DNA of 64,000 nt from Aquibacillus sediminis. GTDB lineage: Bacteria > Bacillota > Bacilli > Bacillales > Amphibacillaceae. Positions 34,890-43,456 of this stretch are shown here, piece by piece. Both the position numbers and the translations under genes were made by a program. The notes beneath the pieces were generated by a model. The model was given only the letters and a program-made list of their open reading frames with translations, was not told the origin of the DNA and did not search any database. Location of the stretch: assembly GCF_005870085.1 (NCBI RefSeq), contig NZ_SZNM01000004.1, positions 124,001 through 188,000 on the forward strand, given 5' to 3'. Position 1 is the stretch's first letter; each line of letters starts with the position of its first letter.

Positions 34890-36191
34890 ATGAGAATGGT
34901 AGATGTAATAACAAACAAAAGAAATGGAAAAGTATTAACGGAAGAAGAGATTAAATTTTTTATACAGGGCTATACGAATGGTTCGATACCAGACTATCAA
35001 GCAGCTGCATTATTAATGGCTATTTATTACAAAGGGATGACAGAAAAAGAAACGGCTGTACTAACCCAAACAATGGTGGACTCAGGTGAAACGATTGATT
35101 TATCACCAATTACAGGGCATAAGGTAGACAAACATTCGACTGGTGGGGTAGGCGATAAAACAACATTCATTGTCGGTCCACTTGTAGCATCTGTTGGTGT
35201 CCCTGTTGCTAAAATGTCTGGTCGCGGATTAGGACATACTGGAGGTACAATTGATAAATTAGAATCGATCGAAGGCTTAAACATTGAGATGACGAAGCAG
35301 CAATTTATCGACCATGTCAATGAAATAAAACTGGCTGTTGCTGGTCAAACAGGAAATTTAGCACCGGCTGACAAAAAATTATATGCGTTAAGAGATGTGA
35401 CTGCTACCGTTGATTCCATTCCACTAATTGCAGGATCAATTATGAGTAAAAAATTAGCTTCAGGTGCTGATAGTATCGTTTTAGATGTGAAGACTGGATC
35501 TGGTGCGTTTATGAAATCGTTACAAGATTCAGAAGCTTTAGCACAAGAAATGGTTAACATTGGAAATCATTTAGGCCGAAATACGATTGCTGTCATTAGT
35601 GATATGAATCAACCGTTAGGATTTGAAGTTGGAAATGCGAATGAAGTTAAAGAAGCAGTAGATGTATTACAAGGTAAAGATATCAAAGATTTAAGAGATC
35701 TGTCATTGGAATTATCAAGTCAGATGGCGCTGTTGGCAGGAATTTTCGATACGTATGAAGAAGCTTACGAGAGCTTAGCAGAGAATTTAGATAATGGCAA
35801 AGCCTTCGAAGTCTTCCGCTCCTTTGTTGAAGCGCAGGGTGGTAATGTAGATATGATAGATGATTTATCCAAATTACCGCAAGCTGCTCACGATATCACG
35901 GTGGAAGCAGAGGCACCGGGATATATAGAAGGAATTGACGCTGAATCAATCGGTATTGCAGCGATGTACCTAGGTGCAGGAAGAGCAACAAAAGATGATC
36001 AAATCAATCATGGAGTTGGAATTACTTTAAATAAAAAAATTGGTGATAAAATTGAATCAGGGGAAGCATTGGTCACACTTCATAGCGATCAACAAAATCC
36101 TGTTGATTCAATCGAAAAAGTAAAACAAGCATTTACTATATCATCAGAACAACCGCATGTACCAAAACTAATTTATAAAGTCGTTAAATAA
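34890..36191 (+). CDS. pdp: Pyrimidine-nucleoside phosphorylase
   Basis: This 433-residue protein of the thymidine/pyrimidine phosphorylase family has DKHSTGGVGDKTTFIVGPL for phosphate binding, GRGLGHTGGTIDKLES, YALRDVTATVDS and SKKLASGADSIVLDVKTG. It cleaves uridine, thymidine and deoxyuridine. GAGGTGA ends six bases before ATG 34890; the GTG/ATG pair at 34881 overlaps it. It is last in the deoB-pupG-pdp operon, with a terminator at 36199-36230. Confidence 0.96.
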   Translation: MRMVDVITNKRNGKVLTEEEIKFFIQGYTNGSIPDYQAAALLMAIYYKGMTEKETAVLTQTMVDSGETIDLSPITGHKVDKHSTGGVGDKTTFIVGPLVASVGVPVAKMSGRGLGHTGGTIDKLESIEGLNIEMTKQQFIDHVNEIKLAVAGQTGNLAPADKKLYALRDVTATVDSIPLIAGSIMSKKLASGADSIVLDVKTGSGAFMKSLQDSEALAQEMVNIGNHLGRNTIAVISDMNQPLGFEVGNANEVKEAVDVLQGKDIKDLRDLSLELSSQMALLAGIFDTYEEAYESLAENLDNGKAFEVFRSFVEAQGGNVDMIDDLSKLPQAAHDITVEAEAPGYIEGIDAESIGIAAMYLGAGRATKDDQINHGVGITLNKKIGDKIESGEALVTLHSDQQNPVDSIEKVKQAFTISSEQPHVPKLIYKVVK

Positions 36192-36198
36192 TAGAGGT

Positions 36199-36230
36199 CA
36201 GATACTTCTAAAAGTATCTGGCTTTTTTTT
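36199..36230 (+). terminator. Terminator of the deoB-pupG-pdp operon
   Basis: CAGATACTT pairs perfectly with AAGTATCTG around CTAA, followed by GC and eight Ts. Confidence 0.92.
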
Positions 36231-36340
36231 AATATACTCTTGACAATTGTTGTTGTATTTTTTATTGCGCATTAGCTATATTATACGACATAACTGCATA
36301 TGACTTCTATCCATTCTTAATAAGATGAGAGGTGAACGGC

Positions 36341-36460
36341 GCTGCGGAAATACACCTACGCTTTCCGTGGGTGGCTGATGAGCCTCCTCGTTCGTCCCTC
36401 ACTGCGGGGTCTCATCGAGGCCATTAGTCCCACAGGAGTCTCCGGTGTATTTCCTCCGCT
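36341..36460. repeat. B-type palindromic module without cassette
   Basis: The ends are GCTGCGGAAATACACC and GGTGTATTTCCTCCGC. The core reads GGCTGATGAGCCTCCTCG then GGGGTCTCATCGAGGCC. It is the reverse orientation of the copies at 28.2 and 62.5 kb and lacks the optional cassette. Confidence 0.75.
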
Positions 36461-36610
36461 TTTTTTAGTACTCTGAAGTTTTTTAGTGCTATGTCTAATA
36501 AAACCATATGTTAATTGGCATGTTATAACTCAACAATGCAGTAATTCTTTATTTTGAATTTGCAAAATTTGCAAAGATTACATCTCTCATCAATCAGAAA
36601 ACATATAACA

Positions 36611-36794
36611 GTGGAGGCAGAATACGGAGACTCCTCGAAAATAAAGACCGATTTTCTTCGTGCGATGTATCACTGACGAAGCCTTCCTTGTCCTATGGGA
36701 ATAGCGCGAGCTGAAGATCCACTTGGTAAAGTGGGTTTCTTTACCAAGTTAGCTGAGGCCGTGCCCATGGAAAGCGGAGTATTCTGCCGCAGCG
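36611..36794. repeat. A-type palindromic module with cassette
   Basis: The ends are AGGCAGAATACGGAGACTCC and GGAGTATTCTGCCGCAGCG. The core contains AGCGCGAGCTGAAGATCC, ACTTGGTAAA, TTTACCAAGTTAGCTGAGG and CCCATGGAAAGCGG. The cassette TTTTCTTCGTGCGATGTATC is present between GGAGACTCCT and CCTATGGGA. Confidence 0.75.
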
Positions 36795-36924
36795 TGGTAT
36801 ATCACTTATTTCAATCAGAATGGTAGAGAGCAAAATTACGAAGGTTATGTCGTATAATATAGCTTTTGTGCAACACCTAACTTAATGGGCCTCCTGAGCT
36901 TTTCTTTATTCTTTTTACTTTTTA

Positions 36925-36954
36925 GTATAAAAATTAACATCAATGGAAAATATA
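36925..36954 (+). promoter_or_regulatory. Candidate sigma-F promoter of dacF-spoIIA
   Basis: GTATA is followed after exactly 15 bases by GGAAAATATA. The consensus as I recall it is GYWTA-N15-GGNNANAHTR, so only one defined position differs. sigma-F-driven expression of dacF and autoregulation of sigF are known in B. subtilis. Confidence 0.6.
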
Positions 36955-36982
36955 TGAATACTAATGATTTGGAGGTATTGGC

Positions 36983-38185
36983 ATGAAGAAATATATGATT
37001 CTGTTAGTAACTATTTTTGCATTAATGCTAACTTTTGCTACAACTATCAACGCAGAGGAAGAATCGGGTGAGAATCAGCCGAATGAGGAAGAAAACACGG
37101 ATGAATTAAACCTTGCAGAAAATTCCAAATCTGCATTGTTATTAGAACGTGATACTGGAAAAGTATTATATGAAAAAAATGCACACGAACAGCTTCCACC
37201 TGCCAGTATGACCAAAATTATGACCCTCTTATTGATTATGGAAGCACTTGATCAAGAAAAAATAACATTGGATGAAAAAGTGCGTGTTAGTGAATACGCT
37301 GCTTCAATGGGAGGATCTCAGATATTTTTAGAAGCAGGTGAAGAGATGACCGTTAAAGATTTATTAAAAGGGGTAGCCGTTGCATCTGGTAATGATGCTA
37401 GTGTTGCACTTGCTGAGCGAATATCGGGAAGTGTAGATGCATTCGTTCAAGAAATGAATGAAAAAGTAGAAGAACTGGGGTTAGAAAATACACATTTTGT
37501 AAACACAACTGGCCTTCCTGCGGATGATCATTACAGTACGGCCCATGATATGGGGGTTATGGCAAAGGAGTTACTAAAATATGAGGAAATTACGGATTAT
37601 ACGAGTATTTACGAGGATTATTTGAGGAAAGGTACGGAAGATGAATTTTGGTTAGTAAATACGAATAAATTAGTAAGATTTTATGATGGGGTTGATGGTT
37701 TAAAAACAGGTTATACGTCAAAAGCGAAGTATTGTTTAACAGCCACAGCCAAAAAAGAAGATATGCGCACGATTGCAGTTGTGATGGGCGCGGAAACTAC
37801 GAAAAAGCGTAATAGTGATGTGTCACAAATGCTAGATTATGCGTTTAATCAATTTAGTACGGATCAACTATTCAAAAATGATGAAGCAGTTTCTAAACTA
37901 AATTTACTTAAAGCAGATAATCGTAATGTCGATATCGTAACAGACGAATCAGTCTCCGTTATTCATGAAAAAGGAGAAGAACTTGAAGATGTGAAAACAG
38001 ATATTCAAATCAATAAAAACATCGAGTTACCACTAAAAAAAGGTGACCAAGTAGGTACGTTAACAGTGAGTCTTGATGGTAAAGTACTTTCAGAAACCGA
38101 TTTAGTGGTTAACGATAATGTTAAAAAAGCTGGTTTATGGACTATGTTTAAACGCTCTATGAATGAAATGGTGAAAAAAGACTAA
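36983..38185 (+). CDS. dacF: D-alanyl-D-alanine carboxypeptidase DacF
   Basis: This 400-residue low-molecular-weight penicillin-binding protein has an N-terminal signal peptide (MKKYMILLVTIFALMLTF, cleavage after ATTINA). A Glu-rich linker follows. The serine motifs are PASMTKIM (SxxK), SGNDAS (SxN) and GLKTGYT (KTG). The C-terminal domain ends in an amphipathic helix for membrane binding (WTMFKRSMNEMVKKD). It trims pentapeptides of forespore peptidoglycan. Position upstream of spoIIAA and a likely sigma-F promoter identify it as dacF. Confidence 0.95.
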   Translation: MKKYMILLVTIFALMLTFATTINAEEESGENQPNEEENTDELNLAENSKSALLLERDTGKVLYEKNAHEQLPPASMTKIMTLLLIMEALDQEKITLDEKVRVSEYAASMGGSQIFLEAGEEMTVKDLLKGVAVASGNDASVALAERISGSVDAFVQEMNEKVEELGLENTHFVNTTGLPADDHYSTAHDMGVMAKELLKYEEITDYTSIYEDYLRKGTEDEFWLVNTNKLVRFYDGVDGLKTGYTSKAKYCLTATAKKEDMRTIAVVMGAETTKKRNSDVSQMLDYAFNQFSTDQLFKNDEAVSKLNLLKADNRNVDIVTDESVSVIHEKGEELEDVKTDIQINKNIELPLKKGDQVGTLTVSLDGKVLSETDLVVNDNVKKAGLWTMFKRSMNEMVKKD

Positions 38186-38290
38186 AATTATAATGTTTCC
38201 GCGATTCAACACTTCTTTTGTCGATGAGAAGGAATTCTGTAAAAGAATGGAGAAAAGGTTCACTACAGAAATAGTAAGGAGGAATCTGTA

Positions 38291-38644
38291 GTGAGTCTTT
38301 CTGTTCAATTAACTAACAAAGAAAATGTACTACTAGTTCGACTGACTGGTGAACTAGATCATCACACTGCTGAGAATTTAAAACAAGAATGGCAAACAGC
38401 AATGAGAGAAAAGAATGCACAGCATGTGGTACTAAATTTAGAAGATTTATCTTTTATGGATAGTTCTGGATTAGGTGTCATTTTGGGAAGGTACAAAGAA
38501 GTAAAGCAATTGGGAGGAGAAATGGTGGTCTGTTCGATTTCGCCTGCAGTGAAACGTCTATTTGATATGTCTGGCTTATTTAAGATTATTCGATTAGAAG
38601 AAAGTGAAGAGTTTGCCCTAATCAGTTTGGGGGTGGCTTCATGA
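38291..38644 (+). CDS. spoIIAA: Anti-sigma-F factor antagonist SpoIIAA
   Basis: This 117-residue STAS-domain protein has the phosphorylatable serine in [15 protein letters not shown]. It binds SpoIIAB when unphosphorylated and so frees sigma-F in the forespore. The GTG start follows AAGGAGGAA. Its stop overlaps the spoIIAB ATG by four bases. I could not place a sigma-H promoter with confidence in the 105 bp before it. Confidence 0.97.
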   Translation: MSLSVQLTNKENVLLVRLTGELDHHTAENLKQEWQTAMREKNAQHVVLNLEDLSFMDSSGLGVILGRYKEVKQLGGEMVVCSISPAVKRLFDMSGLFKIIRLEESEEFALISLGVAS

Positions 38645-39081
38645 AAAATACAATGGACTTAGAGTTCTCGAGTGTAAGTGCAAACGAATCATTTGCAAGG
38701 GTAACAGTTGGAGCGTTTGTTTCACAGCTAGACCCAACAATGGATGAATTAACAGAGATTAAAACGGTTGTATCAGAAGCGGTCACCAACGCAATCATTC
38801 ATGGGTATAATAATCAGCCCGATCATAAAATCCATATTCATTGTACGTTAACAGATGATGTTGTTGAATTAGTTATCCAGGATGAAGGGGTTGGAATTCC
38901 AAATATTGATGAGGCGATCCAGCCTTTATATACCTCAAAACCTGAATTGGAAAGGTCTGGTATGGGATTTACCATCATGGAGAATTTTATGGATAAAGTA
39001 GAGGTTATGTCGCACCCCGATCAAGGTACTACCGTAACATTAAAAAAACAATTTAAGAAGAGTACAACCTTATGCAACTAA
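38641..39081 (+). CDS. spoIIAB: Anti-sigma-F factor and kinase SpoIIAB
   Basis: This 146-residue GHKL-fold protein has the N box in [17 protein letters not shown], the G1 motif IQDEGVGI and the G2-type [14 protein letters not shown]. It binds sigma-F to block it and phosphorylates SpoIIAA on serine. Its start overlaps the spoIIAA stop, and sigF begins 10 bp after its end. Confidence 0.97.
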   Translation: MKNTMDLEFSSVSANESFARVTVGAFVSQLDPTMDELTEIKTVVSEAVTNAIIHGYNNQPDHKIHIHCTLTDDVVELVIQDEGVGIPNIDEAIQPLYTSKPELERSGMGFTIMENFMDKVEVMSHPDQGTTVTLKKQFKKSTTLCN

Positions 39082-39091
39082 GGGGATGCCT

Positions 39092-39847
39092 ATGGAAATA
39101 GAACTAAAAAAATCACAAAAAGATGCACAACTGACAGATGCAGAGGTCAAAGAATTTATTAAAAAGAGTCAAGAAGGTGACCAATCTGCAAGAGATGTAT
39201 TAGTCGAACGAAATGTTCGTTTAGTATGGTCAGTTGTCCAGCGTTTTATCAATCGTGGATATGATCCTGATGATTTGTTTCAGATCGGGTGTATTGGCTT
39301 ATTAAAATCTATTGATAAATTTGATCTTTCCTATGATGTTCGATTTTCAACGTATGCCGTACCAATGATAATTGGTGAGATTCAGCGTTTTATTAGAGAT
39401 GATGGGAGTGTTAAAGTTAGCCGCTCATTAAAAGAAGTAGGGAATAAAATCCGAAAAAAGAAAGATGAATTAACGAAAAAAATGGGAAGAGCTCCAACTG
39501 TAAATGAATTAGCCACTGAGTTAGAGCTATCCCCAGAAGAAGTTGTACATGCGCAAGAAGCATCAAAATTACCACATTCTATCCATGAAACAGTATATGA
39601 GAATGATGGTGATCCTATTACATTATTGGATCAAATTGCTGACCAAGATACAAAATGGTTTGACAAAATAGCTTTGCAAGAAGCAATCCGTGATTTAGAA
39701 GAACGCGAACGGTTGATTGTCTATTTGAGGTATTATAAAGATAAGACACAATCAGAGGTCGCGGAACGTTTGGGCATTTCTCAAGTGCAGGTTTCAAGGC
39801 TTGAGAAACGAATATTAGAAATAATAAAAGAACAATTAGGGCTATAA
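39092..39847 (+). CDS. sigF: RNA polymerase sporulation sigma factor SigF
   Basis: This 251-residue sigma factor has region 2 (DDLFQIGCIGLLKSIDKFD and RFSTYAVPMIIGEIQRFIRD), region 3 (KVSRSLKEVGNKI) and region 4 (SEVAERLGISQVQVSRLEK). It directs early forespore transcription. ATG 39092 follows AAGGGG by six bases; the ATG at 39086 overlaps it. It is the last gene of the spoIIA operon. Confidence 0.97.
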   Translation: MEIELKKSQKDAQLTDAEVKEFIKKSQEGDQSARDVLVERNVRLVWSVVQRFINRGYDPDDLFQIGCIGLLKSIDKFDLSYDVRFSTYAVPMIIGEIQRFIRDDGSVKVSRSLKEVGNKIRKKKDELTKKMGRAPTVNELATELELSPEEVVHAQEASKLPHSIHETVYENDGDPITLLDQIADQDTKWFDKIALQEAIRDLEERERLIVYLRYYKDKTQSEVAERLGISQVQVSRLEKRILEIIKEQLGL

Positions 39848-39859
39848 AAGATTTGTTTT

Positions 39860-39941
39860 AAGAGTTTGTTTTTTGTGACACTATACTGTACATAGTTGAT
39901 TTCTGTGATCCAGTAGTAGTCGCAAGAACAGACTCTTTTTC
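39860..39941 (+). terminator. Possible terminator after sigF with a large loop
   Basis: AAGAGTTTGTT and AACAGACTCTT pair with one mismatch across about 56 bases and are followed by TTT. A large loop makes this weaker than the next hairpin. Confidence 0.4.
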
Positions 39942-39959
39942 GTTACGAAAGACCATTTT

Positions 39960-40010
39960 AAAAAAGGGATGCTGAGAAAGCAGTGAATGCTATCTCAGCA
40001 TCCCTTTTTT
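39960..40010. terminator. Strong bidirectional-type terminator before spoVA
   Basis: AAAAAAGGGATGCTGAGA pairs perfectly over 18 bp with TCTCAGCATCCCTTTTTT around a 15-base loop. It separates spoIIA from spoVA. Confidence 0.9.
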
Positions 40011-40115
40011 AAAGGCTCAATTAGTTTTAGCTATATCGCATGATATATTATCTGTTTTAATTATTGATTTATTGGGATTTCGAAATGTATATGAATCATG
40101 AGATTTTAACTATGG

Positions 40116-40146
40116 TGAATGAGCATTGCTTCGATGATGCATACTA
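40116..40146 (+). promoter_or_regulatory. Candidate sigma-G promoter of the spoVA operon
   Basis: TGAATG, then 18 bases, then CATACTA; the consensus is TGAATA-N17/18-CATACTA, so 12 of 13 defined positions agree. It ends 37 bp before spoVAA. spoVA operons are transcribed by sigma-G in the forespore. Confidence 0.75.
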
Positions 40147-40182
40147 AGGTAACGGAATTTCCGATCTGAAGGAGGAAATTTT

Positions 40183-40815
40183 ATGGGGAAAACTATTTAT
40201 TTACGTTTGAAAAAAAATATCCAAGTAAGAAACCATGCAACCATTAAATTAGAAGATATAGCTTATATTTCTGGAGAGTCAGCCATCATTAGTAAATTGA
40301 ATGACATCGTACTGTATAAGATGTCAGAGGCAGACCACAATGTTTCTGTTATTGATGGTTTGATAGTAATTAATCAACTAATTCAGTTGTATCCGGATTT
40401 GGAGATACAACATATAGGGCCAACTCAAACGATCATAAGGGTGAAAAAGGAAAACAAAAAAAAGCCATCGATCATAATGGTTTCCGTGATATGGCTATTA
40501 TTATTCATCGGTTCTTCCATGGCGATTATGAATTTTCATTATGATGTGAGTATGCAAGAAGTACAGCAACAATTGCATTATCTTTTGACAGGAAATAACA
40601 GTGAACATCCTTTATCGTTTCAAATACCTTATTCGATCGGCTTAGGGGTTGGGATGATTTTATTTTTTAATCATTTGTTTAAAAAACGTTTTAATGAAGA
40701 ACCAAGTCCATTAGAGATTGAATTATATAAATACCAACAAGACCTAGACAATTATGTTTCTTATTATGAAAATAGCTTGAATATAAGTGAAAATGGTAGC
40801 CATAACCCTAATTGA
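40183..40815 (+). CDS. spoVAA: Stage V sporulation protein AA
   Basis: This 210-residue protein has a soluble N-terminal domain starting TIYLRLKKNIQV. Two or three membrane helices follow (around residues 95-115 and 145-170), with LSFQIPYSIGLGVGMILFFN, a conserved SpoVAA element. SpoVA proteins move dipicolinic acid with calcium into the forespore and out at germination. AAGGAGGAA precedes the ATG. Its end overlaps spoVAB. Confidence 0.93.
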   Translation: MGKTIYLRLKKNIQVRNHATIKLEDIAYISGESAIISKLNDIVLYKMSEADHNVSVIDGLIVINQLIQLYPDLEIQHIGPTQTIIRVKKENKKKPSIIMVSVIWLLLFIGSSMAIMNFHYDVSMQEVQQQLHYLLTGNNSEHPLSFQIPYSIGLGVGMILFFNHLFKKRFNEEPSPLEIELYKYQQDLDNYVSYYENSLNISENGSHNPN

Positions 40816-41215
40816 AATATTTATTGGTTTTGCTTCGGGTCTTGTTGTTGGTACAGGCTTTGTAGCATTCTTAACTGTTCTAGGAATTATTCCAAGATTG
40901 ATCCACTTAAGTAAGACAGAACCATTTATTAGAGCATATGAAATAGCTGTTATTCTAGGTGCATTATATGGTACTTATCTGTCATTTACTGATGTACCTG
41001 CAAGTGGTTCAATCGGATTGGTAATGATATGGGGAGCATTTCATGGCGTATTTATTGGTATGCTTGCTGCCGCTTTAACGGAGGTATTAAATGTTTTTCC
41101 ATTACTTGCAAAAAGGATTGGACTTGAAGAGCAATTGATATGGCTATTAATGGCGTTGGTGTTAGGGAAAATCATTGGATCTTTATTTCAATGGATCATT
41201 TTTGTTAAATATTAA
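40793..41215 (+). CDS. spoVAB: Stage V sporulation protein AB
   Basis: This 140-residue protein has about four membrane helices and the family text VVGTGFVAFLTVLGIIPRL and GAFHGVFIGMLAAALTEVLN. The start is uncertain: ATG 40793 or the in-frame GTG 40787; neither has a strong ribosome binding site, as expected when a start overlaps the previous gene and relies on coupling. It is followed 38 bp later by spoVAEa, not by spoVAC. Confidence 0.9.
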   Translation: MVAITLIEIFIGFASGLVVGTGFVAFLTVLGIIPRLIHLSKTEPFIRAYEIAVILGALYGTYLSFTDVPASGSIGLVMIWGAFHGVFIGMLAAALTEVLNVFPLLAKRIGLEEQLIWLLMALVLGKIIGSLFQWIIFVKY

Positions 41216-41253
41216 AGTTCAATGATGTGCATGATAATGAAAGGATAGGTTTT

Positions 41254-41817
41254 ATGGATCGAAAAAAAGTTATCGTGATAACGGATGGGGATGAATATGC
41301 GAGGCGGACACTCGATTTTCTAGCAAAAAAGCTAGGTGGGACTTGTCTTTCATACTTATCTGATAATCCAACAACAGCTTCACCAGACGAAGTGAAACAA
41401 GCGGTTTACCGTGCCAAACAAGAACCCGTTTATGTGTTAATTGATGATGCGGGTATCCAAGGGGCTGGTGCTGGTGAAAGAATATTAGTGTCATTAGACA
41501 AAGATCCATCTATCGAAATAATTGGTGCTATTGCAGTTGCGGCTCATACAAAAAATATGGAATGGTCACGATTTACGTTTGCGATTGACCAGAATGGAGA
41601 ATTAATTCCAAACGGTGTTGATAAGCAAGGGATACCATTGCCAGAGATTGGACGTATAAATGGTGATACGGTTTATTCGTTAGATCAGTTAGATCTTCCC
41701 ATTGTAATTGCTATAGGTGATATTGGGAAAATGCGTGGCAAAGATGACATAAAAAAAGGTGCACCAATTACAAGAAAAGCGTTAGAAATCATTATGGAAA
41801 GAGGTGGAATAAAGTGA
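41254..41817 (+). CDS. spoVAEa: Stage V sporulation protein AE, SpoVAEa type
   Basis: This 187-residue soluble protein starts MDRKKVIVITDGDEYARRT. It has VLIDDAGIQGAGAGERIL, which contains glycine-rich loops, and ends with a GKMRGKDDIKKGAPITRKAL segment. It is the SpoVAEa protein, which is not a membrane protein, in contrast to SpoVAEb. ATG 41254 follows AAAGGATAGG; the earlier frame extension to 41227 has none. Its end overlaps spoVAF. The usual spoVAC, spoVAD and spoVAEb genes do not occur before it. Confidence 0.92.
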   Translation: MDRKKVIVITDGDEYARRTLDFLAKKLGGTCLSYLSDNPTTASPDEVKQAVYRAKQEPVYVLIDDAGIQGAGAGERILVSLDKDPSIEIIGAIAVAAHTKNMEWSRFTFAIDQNGELIPNGVDKQGIPLPEIGRINGDTVYSLDQLDLPIVIAIGDIGKMRGKDDIKKGAPITRKALEIIMERGGIK

Positions 41818-43289
41818 ACAAAGAAAAAACAAAGGAAAAACAACCCATCTCACCAAAAATACAAGATGTAGAAAAATATATGAAAAACAATGTTGGTGTT
41901 GGTACAAGTTTTGACCTAGGATTTCGAAAGTTAACGATTTTAAAAAAAGTGACACATACTTATTATCTTACAGGAATGGTGGAAACTCCAATCATTGTTG
42001 AACTCATGAAAAAGTTGGTAGAAATCAATGATTATGAGAGTAACACTGTAAAAATTCCTGAAATTATTGAAAATAGGCTAGTGCACCAGCAAGTAAAACG
42101 TGTCAAAACTATGGATGAAGCTGTCGATGAAATGCTGTCAGGTCTTATTGTTATTTTTCTTGATGGTGAAGATGAAGCCTTTGTCATCGATGTGAGGAGT
42201 TATCCAGGTCGTTCACCTCAAGAACCTGATACAGAAAAAGTTGTCCGTGGGGCTAGAGATGGTTATACAGAAAATATCATTCAAAATACTGCTCTAACAC
42301 GTCGGAGAATTCGAGATGAACGTTTACGCCATGAAATCTTTAAAGTTGGTGAACGTTCTAAAACGGATATATGTATTTCTTACTTGCAAGATGTTGCAGA
42401 TGAAGGGTTAATTAATGTCATTAAAAAAGAACTAGAAAATATTGAGATTGATGGTATATCAATGGCAGATAAAACAATTGAAGAGTTTCTAGTTAAACAA
42501 GGATTCAATCCTTTCCCGTTAGTTCGTTATACGGAAAGACCGGATGTATCTGCATCCCATTTGCTTGAGGGGCATGTTTTAATCATGGTTGATACATCAC
42601 CTAGTATGATTATTACTCCAACAACATTTTTTCACCATGTGCAACATGCGGAGGAGTACCGACAGTCTCCAGCGGTTGGTACGTTTATACGTTGGATCCG
42701 TTTCTTTGGGATTTTTGCATCCATCTTTTTATTGCCACTTTGGTTATTAATGGTGATGGATCCTAGTCTACTCCCGGAAAACCTGCAATTTATTGGTCCT
42801 AATGAAACTGGGAATATCCCAGTTGTAATACAAATTATTTTAGCTGATATAGGGATTGAATTTTTGAGGATGGCCGCGATTCATACCCCAACCCCTTTAT
42901 CAACTGCGATGGGCTTAATTGCTGCCGTTCTAATAGGGCAAATCGCAATTGACGTTGGTTTATTTAGTCCAGAAGTCATTTTATATATTTCAATCGCAGC
43001 AATTGGTTCCTTTGCAACTCCAAGTTATGAGTTAAGTATTGCAAATAAAATGACTAGGGTAGCTTTATTAATTGTTACGTCTATCTTTGGTGTAGCAGGA
43101 TTTACGATTGGTATTACTGTATACACTCTATTGCTAGCAAGTATTAGATCGCTAAATACGCCATATTTATGGCCGTTTTTACCATTTAATGGAAAGGCTA
43201 TGATGCAAATTCTGTTTAGAATTTCTGTACCACTTACAAAGGATCGTCCAAGCATTGTTCATCCTAACAACAATTATCGACAACCTTAA
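41814..43289 (+). CDS. spoVAF: Stage V sporulation protein AF
   Basis: This 491-residue member of the GerA/SpoVAF family has a soluble N-terminal half containing YPGRSPQEPDTEKVVRGARD and RRRIRD. Five or six membrane helices follow in the C-terminal half, with FLRMAAIHTPTPLSTAMGL, typical of GerAA-type A subunits. It is related to germinant receptor subunits. ATG overlaps the spoVAEa stop. It ends the operon. No terminator is obvious before the lysA leader. Confidence 0.94.
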   Translation: MNKEKTKEKQPISPKIQDVEKYMKNNVGVGTSFDLGFRKLTILKKVTHTYYLTGMVETPIIVELMKKLVEINDYESNTVKIPEIIENRLVHQQVKRVKTMDEAVDEMLSGLIVIFLDGEDEAFVIDVRSYPGRSPQEPDTEKVVRGARDGYTENIIQNTALTRRRIRDERLRHEIFKVGERSKTDICISYLQDVADEGLINVIKKELENIEIDGISMADKTIEEFLVKQGFNPFPLVRYTERPDVSASHLLEGHVLIMVDTSPSMIITPTTFFHHVQHAEEYRQSPAVGTFIRWIRFFGIFASIFLLPLWLLMVMDPSLLPENLQFIGPNETGNIPVVIQIILADIGIEFLRMAAIHTPTPLSTAMGLIAAVLIGQIAIDVGLFSPEVILYISIAAIGSFATPSYELSIANKMTRVALLIVTSIFGVAGFTIGITVYTLLLASIRSLNTPYLWPFLPFNGKAMMQILFRISVPLTKDRPSIVHPNNNYRQP

Positions 43290-43350
43290 GCTTGATTGCT
43301 TCTATTAAGTTGTGGTAAATTTATTTTAACTATAATAGTAGATCAACATG

Positions 43351-43425
43351 GGACTACAATCCCTTGTCTCCATCATCTAATGGGCTTTTGGGTGTAAGAT
43401 GGTGATAAGGGATTGTCCTGTTTTG
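43351..43425 (+). promoter_or_regulatory. Long imperfect hairpin in the lysA leader
   Basis: The arms 43351-43378 and 43396-43419 pair with small bulges: GGAC, CAATCCCTT and CCATCATCT against AAGATGG, AAGGGATTG and GTCC. TGTTTTGTC follows. It looks like an attenuator or an imperfect terminator lying 30 bp before lysA. It does not show the AGAGGUGC features of a lysine riboswitch. Confidence 0.45.
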
Positions 43426-43456
43426 TCATAATTGGTACTATGTTGGAGGTGTAGAA

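Larger units (their letters stand above)
36274..36864. mobile_element. Composite repeat, copy 2, with perfect 21-bp terminal inverted repeats
   Basis: The 591-bp unit is bounded by 36274-36294 and 36844-36864, which are exact inverted copies of each other (core TTATACGACATAAC). It contains a B module (36341-36460) and an A module (36611-36794), again inverted with about 150 bp between them. It has no open reading frame with a credible start. Terminal inverted repeats without a transposase suggest a MITE-like, non-autonomous element, but no target duplication was confirmed. Confidence 0.7.

Noticed and set aside
38186-38290. sigma-H promoter before spoIIAA
   Set aside because: AGGAATT occurs but the following GAAT is only seven bases away, too close for a sigma-H promoter.
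43311-43336. sigma-A promoter for lysA with TTGTGG and TATAAT
   Set aside because: The spacer is only 14 bases; the -10 box may be real but this -35 pairing is not.
43321-43456. Lysine riboswitch before lysA
   Set aside because: The leader is too short and lacks the conserved five-way junction segments; only one long hairpin is seen.
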